Origin: a bacterium
Lineage (GTDB): Bacteria; Ratteibacteria; UBA8468; B48-G9; JAFGKM01
Direction of reading: 5' to 3'
Length of the DNA: 29,328 bases
NCBI GenBank assembly: GCA_035370465.1
Contig: DAOOVW010000020.1
Location: 1-29,328 of the forward strand
The notes under the pieces were generated by a model. That model made no database searches. It had not been told where the DNA came from and saw only the letters and a list, made by a program, of their open reading frames with translations. The position numbers and the translations under genes were made by a program. Positions 17,596-24,411 of this stretch are shown one piece after another. Numbering within the stretch: the stretch's first letter is position 1; the number at the start of each line of letters is the position of its first letter.

Positions 17596-18247
17596 AGTAA
17601 AATTTTGGAAATCCAATATCAACAATTTTTATTTTACCACAATAAGCAGGACCTTCATTCATATAAAAACCTTTTTTCCCAAAACCTAAGGATACAGTTA
17701 AATTACCTTTTACTGCCACTCCACAGACATCTCCGGTATCGGCATTCAATCCAGATGGAACATCAACACAAATTTTATAAGCAACTTTTTCATTTATATA
17801 TTCTACTATTTCTCTTACCTGGTCATTTACCATTCCACTAATGCCTGTTCCAAGAATTGCATCTATAATTAAATCACATTTTTTGTATTTTAACACACTT
17901 TTAAATTTATTTTCAACTGAAAAAATTTTAACTCCCAAATTTTTCAAAATTACAAAATTTCTTTTTGTAATTTCCGAAAATTTATTTTCTTCTGGAATAT
18001 AAAAAACATCAACATCAAATCCCCCATTAAAAAGATACCTTGCAGTAACAAATCCATCTCCACCATTATTTCCTTTCCCACAAAAAATTTCAATTTTTCT
18101 CTTTTTATTTTTAATAATTTTTTTTGTTTCCTCACTTACACATCTACCAGCATTTTCCATTAAAATTAGTTTTATTATACCATACTTTTTTTCTGTTTCA
18201 TCTTCTATTTTTTTTATCTCTTCTGATGAAAGAACTATTTTTTTCAT
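17582..18247 (-). CDS. nnrE: NAD(P)H-hydrate epimerase, stand-alone YjeF_N domain
   Basis: The enzyme interconverts the R and S forms of damaged, hydrated NAD(P)H so that a dehydratase can repair them. The YjeF N-terminal fold is evident: LILMENAGRCVSEE, the FCGKGNNGGDGFVTARYL loop, DLIIDAILGTGISG, then VDVPSGLNADTGDVCG and VSLGFGKKGFY. In many bacteria this domain is fused to the ATP/ADP-dependent dehydratase NnrD; here the protein ends at 221 residues and the next gene is unrelated, so NnrD must be elsewhere or absent. It begins one base after the murC stop, with AGGGG near the end of murC as ribosome binding site. Location is cytoplasmic. Confidence 0.9.
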   Translation of the reverse strand: MKKIVLSSEEIKKIEDETEKKYGIIKLILMENAGRCVSEETKKIIKNKKRKIEIFCGKGNNGGDGFVTARYLFNGGFDVDVFYIPEENKFSEITKRNFVILKNLGVKIFSVENKFKSVLKYKKCDLIIDAILGTGISGMVNDQVREIVEYINEKVAYKICVDVPSGLNADTGDVCGVAVKGNLTVSLGFGKKGFYMNEGPAYCGKIKIVDIGFPKFYYENK

Positions 18248-18248
18248 T

Positions 18249-19640
18249 TCAATTACCCCTTAATTTTTCTAAAAGTTCTCTCCCAACCAAATTTACAGGA
18301 CCAGCCCCAAGAGTAAGTACTATATCATTTACTTTTAAAACTTCAAGTAAGTACTCAACAATTTCTTCAAAAGTTGGTAAATAAAGTGCTTCTTTACCAT
18401 TTTTTCTGATTTTTTCAACTAAAATTTCTGCATTTACAAGTTTTTTTTCTTTTAAAGAATCTCTAACAAAATAAATATCTGGAACAACTATCTTATCTGC
18501 ATTAGAAAAAGAGCGGGCAAAATCCTTTAAAAGAAATCTTGTTCTACTATATTGATGTGGTTGAAAAACAACAATCAATCTTCTCCCAGGAAAAACTGTT
18601 TTTAAAGTAGAGAGAGTTGCTTTTATTTCAGTCGGATGATGCCCATAATCATCAATAATTAAAATCCCTTTTTCATTGCCTATTATTTCACATCTTCTAT
18701 GAACTCCATCAAATGTTTCCACTGCTTTTTTTATATCTCCAAATGGTAATCCAATAATATTCCCTACTGCAATACAGGCAAGTGAATTTAAAACATTATG
18801 TTTTCCCCATATTTTCAATTTCAAATGTGATATTTTTTTTCCTTTAAAATAACAATCAAATTCAGTTCTTCCTTTTTTTATTACAATATTTCTCCCTGTA
18901 AAATCACCATTTTCAAAACCATAAGATATTTTTTCTCTCTTAACTTTTTTAACCACTTCCACAACATTTTTATCCTCATTACAATAAACTATAAAACCAT
19001 CTTTTTTGACATTATTACAGAACTCCCAAAAAGCACTTTTTATTTCTCTTATATCATAATAATAATCAAGATGGTCTTTCTCAATATTTGTTAAAACAGC
19101 AATTTCTGGGGAATAATTTAGAAATGACCTTTTATATTCACAACCTTCAACAACAAGAAAATCACTTTTTCCAACCCCAGAATTTCCCAGTCCAATAATT
19201 TTCCCTCCCACAAGAAACGAAGGAGATAGTTTATTTTTTTTAAGCAAGTGGACAACAAGAGCAGATGTTGTTGTTTTTCCATGCGTCCCTGAAATAGTAA
19301 TGCCTCTTTTATTTTTCATTATTGCCCCAACACCTTCTGGATAACTCATCATAGGGATTTTAAGTTGTTTCCCTTTTTTATATTCTGGATTATCTGGAAA
19401 AATTGCTTGAGAATAGATAATTAGTTCAATGTCCTTTGTTATATTTTCTTCTCTCTGTGGAGAAAATATTTTTACCCCTTTTTTTTCAAGTGCTTTTGTT
19501 ATAGGGGTTAAATTTGTATCAGAACCAGAAATAATTTTCCCCTCTTTAAGCAAAATATATGCAAGTCCACTAACCCCTATCCCTCCAATTCCAATAATAT
19601 GAACTCTTTTTACCCTTTCAAAAATATCATTTTTTCTCAT
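18249..19640 (-). CDS. murC: UDP-N-acetylmuramate--L-alanine ligase
   Basis: MurC adds L-alanine to UDP-MurNAc, the first peptide step of peptidoglycan synthesis in the cytoplasm. Seen: the N-terminal loop GIGGIGVSGLAYILL (17-31), the ATP loop ISGTHGKTTTSAL with GTHGKTTT at 118-125, LTNIEKDHLDYY, then FDGVHRRCEIIG and DDYGHHPTEIKATL, which is characteristic of MurC among the Mur ligases. GAGPVNLVGRELLEKL closes the protein. At 463 residues it is full length. The start codon lies within the end of murG with a 14-base overlap, so the two are translationally coupled. Confidence 0.96.
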   Translation of the reverse strand: MRKNDIFERVKRVHIIGIGGIGVSGLAYILLKEGKIISGSDTNLTPITKALEKKGVKIFSPQREENITKDIELIIYSQAIFPDNPEYKKGKQLKIPMMSYPEGVGAIMKNKRGITISGTHGKTTTSALVVHLLKKNKLSPSFLVGGKIIGLGNSGVGKSDFLVVEGCEYKRSFLNYSPEIAVLTNIEKDHLDYYYDIREIKSAFWEFCNNVKKDGFIVYCNEDKNVVEVVKKVKREKISYGFENGDFTGRNIVIKKGRTEFDCYFKGKKISHLKLKIWGKHNVLNSLACIAVGNIIGLPFGDIKKAVETFDGVHRRCEIIGNEKGILIIDDYGHHPTEIKATLSTLKTVFPGRRLIVVFQPHQYSRTRFLLKDFARSFSNADKIVVPDIYFVRDSLKEKKLVNAEILVEKIRKNGKEALYLPTFEEIVEYLLEVLKVNDIVLTLGAGPVNLVGRELLEKLRGN

Positions 19641-20706
19641 TTAGAGCACCAGTTATAATATTAACAATTTTTCCATCATCATAAATCTTTACTTTTTCAA
19701 GTGCCTTTTTTATTTTCTCATAATTTCCCAAAAATTTCTCAAAATATAATGGAAAATTATAAACAATTTCTTCCCTTTGTGGAATAAGAAAACAGGCATC
19801 CTTTTCCTGTAAAAACATTGCATTAAAAAATTGGTGTCCGCCAGCAAAAGGATATGGAATTAATATAGAAGGTATTTTCCAGTATGTAAGTTCAGAAATT
19901 GTTCCTGCCCCTGCTCTTGAAATAACAATATCTGCAATAGAATATAGTTCATTCATATTATAATAAAAATCAAAAACAATCCCACTTACTTTCTTTTTAA
20001 AAAAAATCTCTTCAACTTTTACCTTTTCTTTACCTGCAATAATTATAATATGAAAATCGTTTTTTTTAACAAAATAATCAATATTAGAAGTTATAAGTTT
20101 ATTTAAAAAAGATGCTGACTGACTTCCACCAAAAACAACAATTACTTTTTTATTTTTATCTAAAAAAAAATTTTCAATTATTTCTTCTTTTGAGATATGA
20201 ATTTTAAATTCCTTTAATAAAGGGAAACCAGTAACAACGACTTTCTTTTCTGGTAATTTATTTCTATAAGGAAAAGTTAAAAAAGTTCTTCTTGAAAGAA
20301 TTGAAAAAAATTTTGTTACTTTTCCCGGGATATAATTTTGTTCGTGAAGGTATATATCTTTTCTTAAAATTTTCCCAGCAACAAGAAACGGAAAAGTTGT
20401 ATAACTGCCAGTGCCAACAATTGCAACAAAATTTTCCTTTTGAATAAAAATAAAACATTTAAAAATATTGAATAAAAATTTAAAGGGTATTATAAAAATC
20501 CCTTTTTTTGAAATTTTTACCTCAGGAATAATAGAAAAGTTATAATTCCTTTTATTTAACCAATTAATTATAAATCCCCTTTCAGGAACAAAAAATTTAA
20601 CTTTTATCCCTTTTTCAATTAGTGAATCACCTATTGAAAGAGCAGGAAAAAAATGTCCACCAGTTGGTCCTGAAACAATAGCAATTTTTTTTTCTTTATT
20701 ATGCAA
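19627..20706 (-). CDS. murG: UDP-GlcNAc:undecaprenyl-PP-MurNAc-pentapeptide GlcNAc transferase
   Basis: MurG makes lipid II from lipid I on the inner face of the cytoplasmic membrane. Seen: SGPTGGHFFPALSIGDSL near the N-terminus, where MurG usually reads GGTGGH; LHEQNYIPGKVTKFF; VVFGGSQSASFLN; and the donor-binding segment SRAGAGTISELTYWKIP with IPYPFAGGHQFFNA. At 359 residues the length is normal. The start is TTG at 20706 with AAGGAG about eight bases upstream. It heads the long minus-strand cluster and has its own promoter. The usual companions ftsW, murD and murF are not next to it, so this is a rearranged fragment of the classical division/cell-wall cluster. Confidence 0.94.
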   Translation of the reverse strand: MHNKEKKIAIVSGPTGGHFFPALSIGDSLIEKGIKVKFFVPERGFIINWLNKRNYNFSIIPEVKISKKGIFIIPFKFLFNIFKCFIFIQKENFVAIVGTGSYTTFPFLVAGKILRKDIYLHEQNYIPGKVTKFFSILSRRTFLTFPYRNKLPEKKVVVTGFPLLKEFKIHISKEEIIENFFLDKNKKVIVVFGGSQSASFLNKLITSNIDYFVKKNDFHIIIIAGKEKVKVEEIFFKKKVSGIVFDFYYNMNELYSIADIVISRAGAGTISELTYWKIPSILIPYPFAGGHQFFNAMFLQEKDACFLIPQREEIVYNFPLYFEKFLGNYEKIKKALEKVKIYDDGKIVNIITGALNEKK

Positions 20707-20728
20707 TAATTCTCTCCTTATTTCCCAT

Positions 20729-20737
20729 ATTATAACA
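20729..20737 (-). promoter_or_regulatory. Extended -10 promoter of the murG operon
   Basis: On the minus strand 20737-20729 reads TGTTATAAT, an extended -10 motif 22 bases before the TTG start of murG, with a poor -35. It is identical to the motif ahead of the dehydrogenase-rex operon. Confidence 0.5.
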
Positions 20738-20788
20738 CATCAACCGCATAAATTTAACTTTCCCAGACATACTTACTTGGCTAAAAAG

Positions 20789-20817
20789 TTGATTACATTA
20801 TTATTTTATAGGATAAT
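20789..20817 (+). promoter_or_regulatory. Promoter of the 241-residue unrecognised gene
   Basis: TTGATT at 20789-20794 and GATAAT at 20812-20817 are 17 bases apart, a fair sigma-70 match. The gene it would serve starts 57 bases beyond the -10 with a very strong ribosome binding site (AGGAGGTGGGG). The promoter is divergent from that of murG. Confidence 0.45.
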
Positions 20818-20873
20818 TTTGAATAAATGGAATTATAAGAGAAAAAATAAGGAATATCATAGGAGGTGGGGAA

Positions 20874-21599
20874 ATGTTAAAAAAACTTGCTAATGAGGAA
20901 ATAAATTGGTTATTACTTTCTGAAAAAGAAAACTACGAAAAAAACATTAAAATAATTGCTCAGAAAAACAAAATAGGAGAAGGAGAAATTACAGAAGAAC
21001 TGAAAACAACAACTGAACTTTTAGATATAGGAGAAAGAATAGAGAACAAAATAATAATAACTCCTGAACTATTTAAAAATGTATTTCTACTTGCCCTGAC
21101 AGATTTTGAAAGTAAATTGGTAAAATATTGGGATACCCCTGGTGAATTCACAAAAATAATGATTGGTAAAACACTATCAGACAAAAGCATGTTGCATTTA
21201 ATGGCAGATATATTGAAATTAAAATATTATAGAGAATACTGGTCATTAGATGCTGTTTTTTATGAAAAAGAAGACAAAGAGCATTTTCAGTTGCCATTTT
21301 TGGTTGCTGAATATTTGCCTGTGGTTATTGAACATGAAAACGCAATATCTGGAAGTTGTCTTGAAATGAATAAATTATCTATATTCAACTCCCCATTAAA
21401 AGTCCTTATTACTTATCCAGAAACGGAAGATAAAAATAAATACCTTAACTGGTACACAGAAATACTCAAAAAAGCAGATATTTTTGATGATTTTTCAACA
21501 AAAAGAAAACATCTTTTAATTTTTGGATATAAAAAAGAAGAGAAAACATTCTGGGAGTTTTATACCTATCAAAATAAAACATTTTCTCTACTTGAATAA
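20874..21599 (+). CDS. Unrecognised protein with possible PD-(D/E)XK nuclease-like motifs
   Basis: I cannot name this 241-residue protein. It has no signal peptide or membrane segment. The first 60 residues are charged and helical. The middle has a pattern seen in restriction-endonuclease-like folds: REYWSLDAVFYEKED (Asp126 on a strand), then LPVVIEHENAISG (Glu153 and Glu155 on the next strand), then a helix with Glu164 and a strand SPLKVLITYPE. Asp then Glu-x-Glu would be a variant of the Asp / Glu-x-Lys active site. That reading is inference. The ATG has an almost ideal ribosome binding site, AGGAGGTGGGG, and its own promoter. It stands alone on the plus strand beside a debris-filled gap, which suggests an accessory gene. 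Confidence 0.6.
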   Translation: MLKKLANEEINWLLLSEKENYEKNIKIIAQKNKIGEGEITEELKTTTELLDIGERIENKIIITPELFKNVFLLALTDFESKLVKYWDTPGEFTKIMIGKTLSDKSMLHLMADILKLKYYREYWSLDAVFYEKEDKEHFQLPFLVAEYLPVVIEHENAISGSCLEMNKLSIFNSPLKVLITYPETEDKNKYLNWYTEILKKADIFDDFSTKRKHLLIFGYKKEEKTFWEFYTYQNKTFSLLE

Positions 21600-22159
21600 A
21601 AGGTAAGTTCCACTGAATCCAATTAGGGCAGACATAATTTTGGGGTATATAAATATCTTATTGCTTAATAAATATGGCTAACTGAACTTGAAGAAAAATG
21701 TAGGTCTTTCGTATTGAAGTTGCATTTAAAGTATTTAATATATCATCTTCAAAAAACAATTTTTTCTCTACCAGTGCCAGAAAAACTTTTCTTGTTTCCT
21801 TTGTAAACCAATCCAAAATCCCGTTTTCTTATAACTATGAAGAATTGAAAATTATCAAAAACAAAAAGTAGTGTAGATTTAGAATTGTGAATTTGAATAA
21901 TAGATGTATTTATATTATAACTATGAAAAAATTTAAAGAATTCACATTTTGAAATGGGGTAATACTATTTTTACATTAAAGGTGTAATAAAAATCAGAGC
22001 CCTCACCCCTGCCCTCTCCCCCGACTATCCCTTACCCATAAGTTCCCCCTTTTAAAAAATGTTAAGATAGAAGAACATGGTTTTCTATGAGAACCGGGTT
22101 CTTGAAACAATAAGGTAAGTAAGTTCCTCATTTAACAAACCGACAAAAGTAGCAGGACT

Positions 22160-22178
22160 TAGCAGGGCAGAGTTGGTG
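22160..22178 (+). repeat. 19-bp dispersed repeat, copy 1
   Basis: TAGCAGGGCAGAGTTGGTG here is exactly the reverse complement of 24354-24372. Homology stops sharply at both ends of the 19 bases. The two copies flank the hypE and MBL-hydrolase genes in inverted orientation. Confidence 0.8.
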
Positions 22179-22306
22179 CGTTATCGTCTTCCAGATAGCA
22201 CAACGGGGATGAAGTGGAACTTAAAGGGATTTCCAAGCACAACGGGACAAAGTAAGATGCAGAGAAATTCAACCCCGGGCGTTGCCCAAAAAAATTTTGT
22301 GGGAAG

Positions 22307-22399
22307 TTAGAGTATTACAAAGTTTTAATAAAAGACAACCAGATGAAAGATACTTTTCAATCATATGATGTTCATGCTTATATAATCAAAATGAAATAA
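22307..22399 (+). pseudogene. Possible C-terminal remnant of a glycoside hydrolase
   Basis: The plus-strand frame ending at the TAA at 22397 reads LEYYKVLIKDNQMKDTF and then QSYDVHAYIIKMK. Many glycoside hydrolases close with a segment of the form D-x-F-x-P-Y-x-V-H-x-Y-x-I, which this fits apart from the Pro. There is no start codon or ribosome binding site, and the frame upstream dissolves into the repeat mosaic. It converges on the MBL-hydrolase gene. The stretch is short, so chance cannot be excluded. Confidence 0.35.
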
Positions 22400-22406
22400 A
22401 AAGAAG

Positions 22407-23012
22407 TTAGAAAAGAGAAGTTAAAAAAGATATCTCTTTACTGAAAGTGGATATTTCACCATGACCAGGATATATTATTGTTTTTTCTGGTAGTTTAAGC
22501 AATTTCTTAATTGAATTTAAAAGTTCTTCCTCATCTCCTCCAACAAAGTCAGTTCTTCCAATTCCACCAGCGAAAATTGTATCCCCTGTAAAAGCAAAAT
22601 TTTCTCCTAAAAGAGATATACTTCCCGGTGTATGACCTGGTGTATGTAAAACATTTAAAGAAATATTGCCAATTTTTATTATATCTCCTTCCTGCAATAT
22701 TTTTGTCTGGCAATTACATATAAATGGTATCCCAAAAAGTATTGAAAGATTTTTTTCAGGGTTTTTAAGATATTCTTCATCTAATTTATGAATATAAACA
22801 GGTAAAGAAAATTTTTCATTTTCTCCAATATGGTCAAAATGTCCATGTGTATTTATTATTATTTCTACTTTTATTTTCTCTTTTTCTATCTGATATTTTA
22901 TTTTTTCACTTTCTGCCCCAGGGTCTATAATAGCACCTTTTCCTGTTTCTTCACACCAGATTATATAGCAATTTGTAAAAAATTCTCCAACAACAATTTT
23001 TTTTATCTTCAT
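22407..23012 (-). CDS. MBL-fold metallo-hydrolase, GloB/glyoxalase II-like
   Basis: A cytoplasmic two-metal hydrolase of the metallo-beta-lactamase superfamily. Seen: INTHGHFDHIG, giving the THxHxDH motif (His56, His58, Asp60, His61), then LHTPGHTPGSISLL (His126), FTGDTIFAGGIGRTDF (Asp144) and IIYPGHGEIS (His184), the complete metal set. The short length, about 201 residues, lacks the C-terminal glutathione-binding domain of true glyoxalase II, so the substrate is open; small YcbL-like members hydrolyse thioesters. I chose ATG 23012, which forms TAATG with the hypE stop and has AAGG eight bases upstream; ATG 23018 is too close to that site. It is the last gene of the hyp cluster. Confidence 0.88.
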   Translation of the reverse strand: MKIKKIVVGEFFTNCYIIWCEETGKGAIIDPGAESEKIKYQIEKEKIKVEIIINTHGHFDHIGENEKFSLPVYIHKLDEEYLKNPEKNLSILFGIPFICNCQTKILQEGDIIKIGNISLNVLHTPGHTPGSISLLGENFAFTGDTIFAGGIGRTDFVGGDEEELLNSIKKLLKLPEKTIIYPGHGEISTFSKEISFLTSLF

Positions 23013-24016
23013 TAGCATATCCTTGGAAATTGAGCACCTGCCTGGAACTCAACAACTCTTTCAACTCCAATTTCTGTCTCTATTAAAACTTTTCTTTTTA
23101 TTTTGTCTGTTACTTCTCCTATAATTTCTGCTTTTTTTCCCAATTGTTGTTTTCTCATTGTTTCAACCACCTTTTCTCCATATTTTCTATCAACTATAAT
23201 AATTATTTTACCTTCATTTGCTATGTAAAGAGGGTCAAAACCGAGAATTTCACATAAGGAATTAACTTCTTCACTTATGGGAATTTTTTTCTTATAAATT
23301 TTTATTCCAATATCTGATTTTATAACTATTTCATTTAAGGTTGCCGCAACACCACCTCTTGTTGGGTCTCTCATAAATTTTATTTTTTCTCCAAATGGAA
23401 ATATCTCTTTCACAATAGGATATAAAGAAGAACAATCACTTTTAATTGAACTTTCAAATTCAATACCTTCTCTCTTTGTTATAATAGAAAGCCCATGTAA
23501 TCCAATATCTCCATTTATTATTACCAGGTCTCCAAGTTTTATTCTTTCAATTCCTAATTTCATCCTTTTATCTTTTATTCCAATTCCACCTGTATTTATA
23601 AAGATTTTATCAACTTTCCCTTTTTCAACTACTTTTGTATCACCAGTGGTTATTTTTACATTTTCTTTTTTACTTTCATTTGCCATTGAAATAACTATTT
23701 TTTCAAGTGTTTCAAAATCAAACCCTTCTTCTATTATAAATGATGAAGAAAGAAAAAGAGGGGTTGCCCCACTTACTGATAGGTCATTTATTGTTCCACA
23801 GATTGAAAGTTTTCCAATATCTCCACCAGGGAAAAAAATAGGACTTACAGTATAACTATCTGTTGTAAAACAAATATCTTCTTTCCCAATTTTTAATAAA
23901 GAAGCATCTTGGAGTTTTTCAAGATATTCATTTTTAAAATGTTTTACAAAAATATTTTCTATAAGATTATAAGTTAATTTTCCGCCATCTCCATAAGATA
24001 AAGTTATTTTTTGCAT
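23012..24016 (-). CDS. hypE: NiFe-hydrogenase maturation protein HypE
   Basis: HypE takes a carbamoyl group from HypF on its C-terminal cysteine, dehydrates it to thiocyanate with ATP and passes cyanide to the iron. The essential tail is intact: the protein ends FPRIC. The PurM-like ATP-binding fold shows FTTDSYTVSPIFFPGGDIG, then GTINDLSVSGATP, MRDPTRGGVAATLNEI and FDPLYIANEGK. At 334 residues it is complete. AGGGG precedes its ATG. In this window it is separated from hypD by 395 bases of hairpin repeats, whereas the other hyp genes overlap, so its expression may differ from theirs. Confidence 0.96.
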   Translation of the reverse strand: MQKITLSYGDGGKLTYNLIENIFVKHFKNEYLEKLQDASLLKIGKEDICFTTDSYTVSPIFFPGGDIGKLSICGTINDLSVSGATPLFLSSSFIIEEGFDFETLEKIVISMANESKKENVKITTGDTKVVEKGKVDKIFINTGGIGIKDKRMKLGIERIKLGDLVIINGDIGLHGLSIITKREGIEFESSIKSDCSSLYPIVKEIFPFGEKIKFMRDPTRGGVAATLNEIVIKSDIGIKIYKKKIPISEEVNSLCEILGFDPLYIANEGKIIIIVDRKYGEKVVETMRKQQLGKKAEIIGEVTDKIKRKVLIETEIGVERVVEFQAGAQFPRIC

Positions 24017-24353
24017 TTTCCCCTAAATGTTTGTTAATTTCCGTTTATATTTTTAGGTACTAATTTTAAAAATTCCCCTTCAAATCCCCCCTTACCCCCC
24101 TTTGAAAAAGTGGGGAATAACGAACCAACTTACTCCCTCCTTTAAAAAAGGAGGGATGGGCTCGCCCGTAGGGTCCTCACTTTTGGCTACGGATTTTAAA
24201 CTATGCCCGAGGGGGTGGATTTAGAAAAATCTCCCCTTGCCCCTCTTTTATAAAGAGGGGAATATTAAATCCCCCCTCATCCCCACCTTCTCCCCAGCGG
24301 GGAGAAGGATGAAATCCCCCTTTTTCAAAGGGGGAGGTATTTTGGAAATAAAA

Positions 24354-24372
24354 CACCAACTCTGCCCTGCTA
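24354..24372 (-). repeat. 19-bp dispersed repeat, copy 2
   Basis: CACCAACTCTGCCCTGCTA is the exact reverse complement of 22160-22178. It lies inside the hairpin island, between the 24316-24334 and 24385-24405 stems. Confidence 0.8.
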
Positions 24373-24384
24373 CCCTTTCTTTAA

Positions 24385-24405
24385 TGTGGAGGACCGTCCT
24401 CCACA
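24385..24405. repeat. 10-bp perfect inverted repeat just after hypD
   Basis: TGTGGAGGAC at 24385-24394 pairs with GTCCTCCACA at 24396-24405 around a single central base. It begins seven bases beyond the hypD stop codon on the minus strand. The bases that follow (TTAAAG) are not a U-run, so it is more likely an RNA-stabilising or processing stem, or a repeat end, than an efficient terminator. Confidence 0.6.
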
Positions 24406-24411
24406 GAATAA

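Larger units (their letters stand above)
21600..22406. other. Gene-poor mosaic of repeat modules and gene debris
   Basis: No intact gene is supported here. A minus-strand open stretch at 21658-21828 encodes 56 residues (LDWFTKETRKVFLALVEKK is part of it) without a start or ribosome binding site. From about 21995 the base composition turns C-rich and then GC-richer than the genes around it. TAAGTTCC occurs at 21604, 22039 and 22120 and inverted at 22216-22223. AGCACAACGGG occurs at 22197-22207 and 22236-22246. AGCAGG is doubled at 22151 and 22161. An imperfect hairpin runs over 22071-22104. The stretch looks like accumulated repeats and decayed coding sequence. Confidence 0.6.
24070..24405. 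repeat. Island of tandem C/G-rich hairpin repeats between hypD and hypE
   Basis: This stretch breaks the AT-rich pattern. At least five near-perfect palindromic stems follow one another: 24134-24156 (9 bp, loop 5), 24240-24260 (9 bp, loop 3), 24286-24308 (10 bp, loop 3), 24316-24334 (8 bp, loop 3) and 24385-24405 (10 bp, one central base). Others are weaker: 24095-24115, and CCGTAG/CTACGG at 24166-24192. All but the 24385-24405 stem carry pyrimidine-rich CCCC/CTCC arms to the left. No coding frame is supported. The arms resemble REP-like or MITE-like intergenic elements known in many bacteria. None has a clear U-run on the minus strand. Confidence 0.75.

Noticed and set aside
21658..21828. 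Short minus-strand gene of 56 codons
   Set aside because: It looks coding-like, but there is no ATG or GTG, no ribosome binding site before its only TTG, and no recognisable family.
24070..24405. CRISPR array
   Set aside because: The stems are different palindromes of differing length and spacing, without identical direct repeats and unique spacers, and no cas genes are present.
24385..24405. Intrinsic terminator after hypD
   Set aside because: The stem is strong, but the minus-strand sequence that follows is TTAAAG rather than a U-run, and hypE downstream has no evident promoter of its own.
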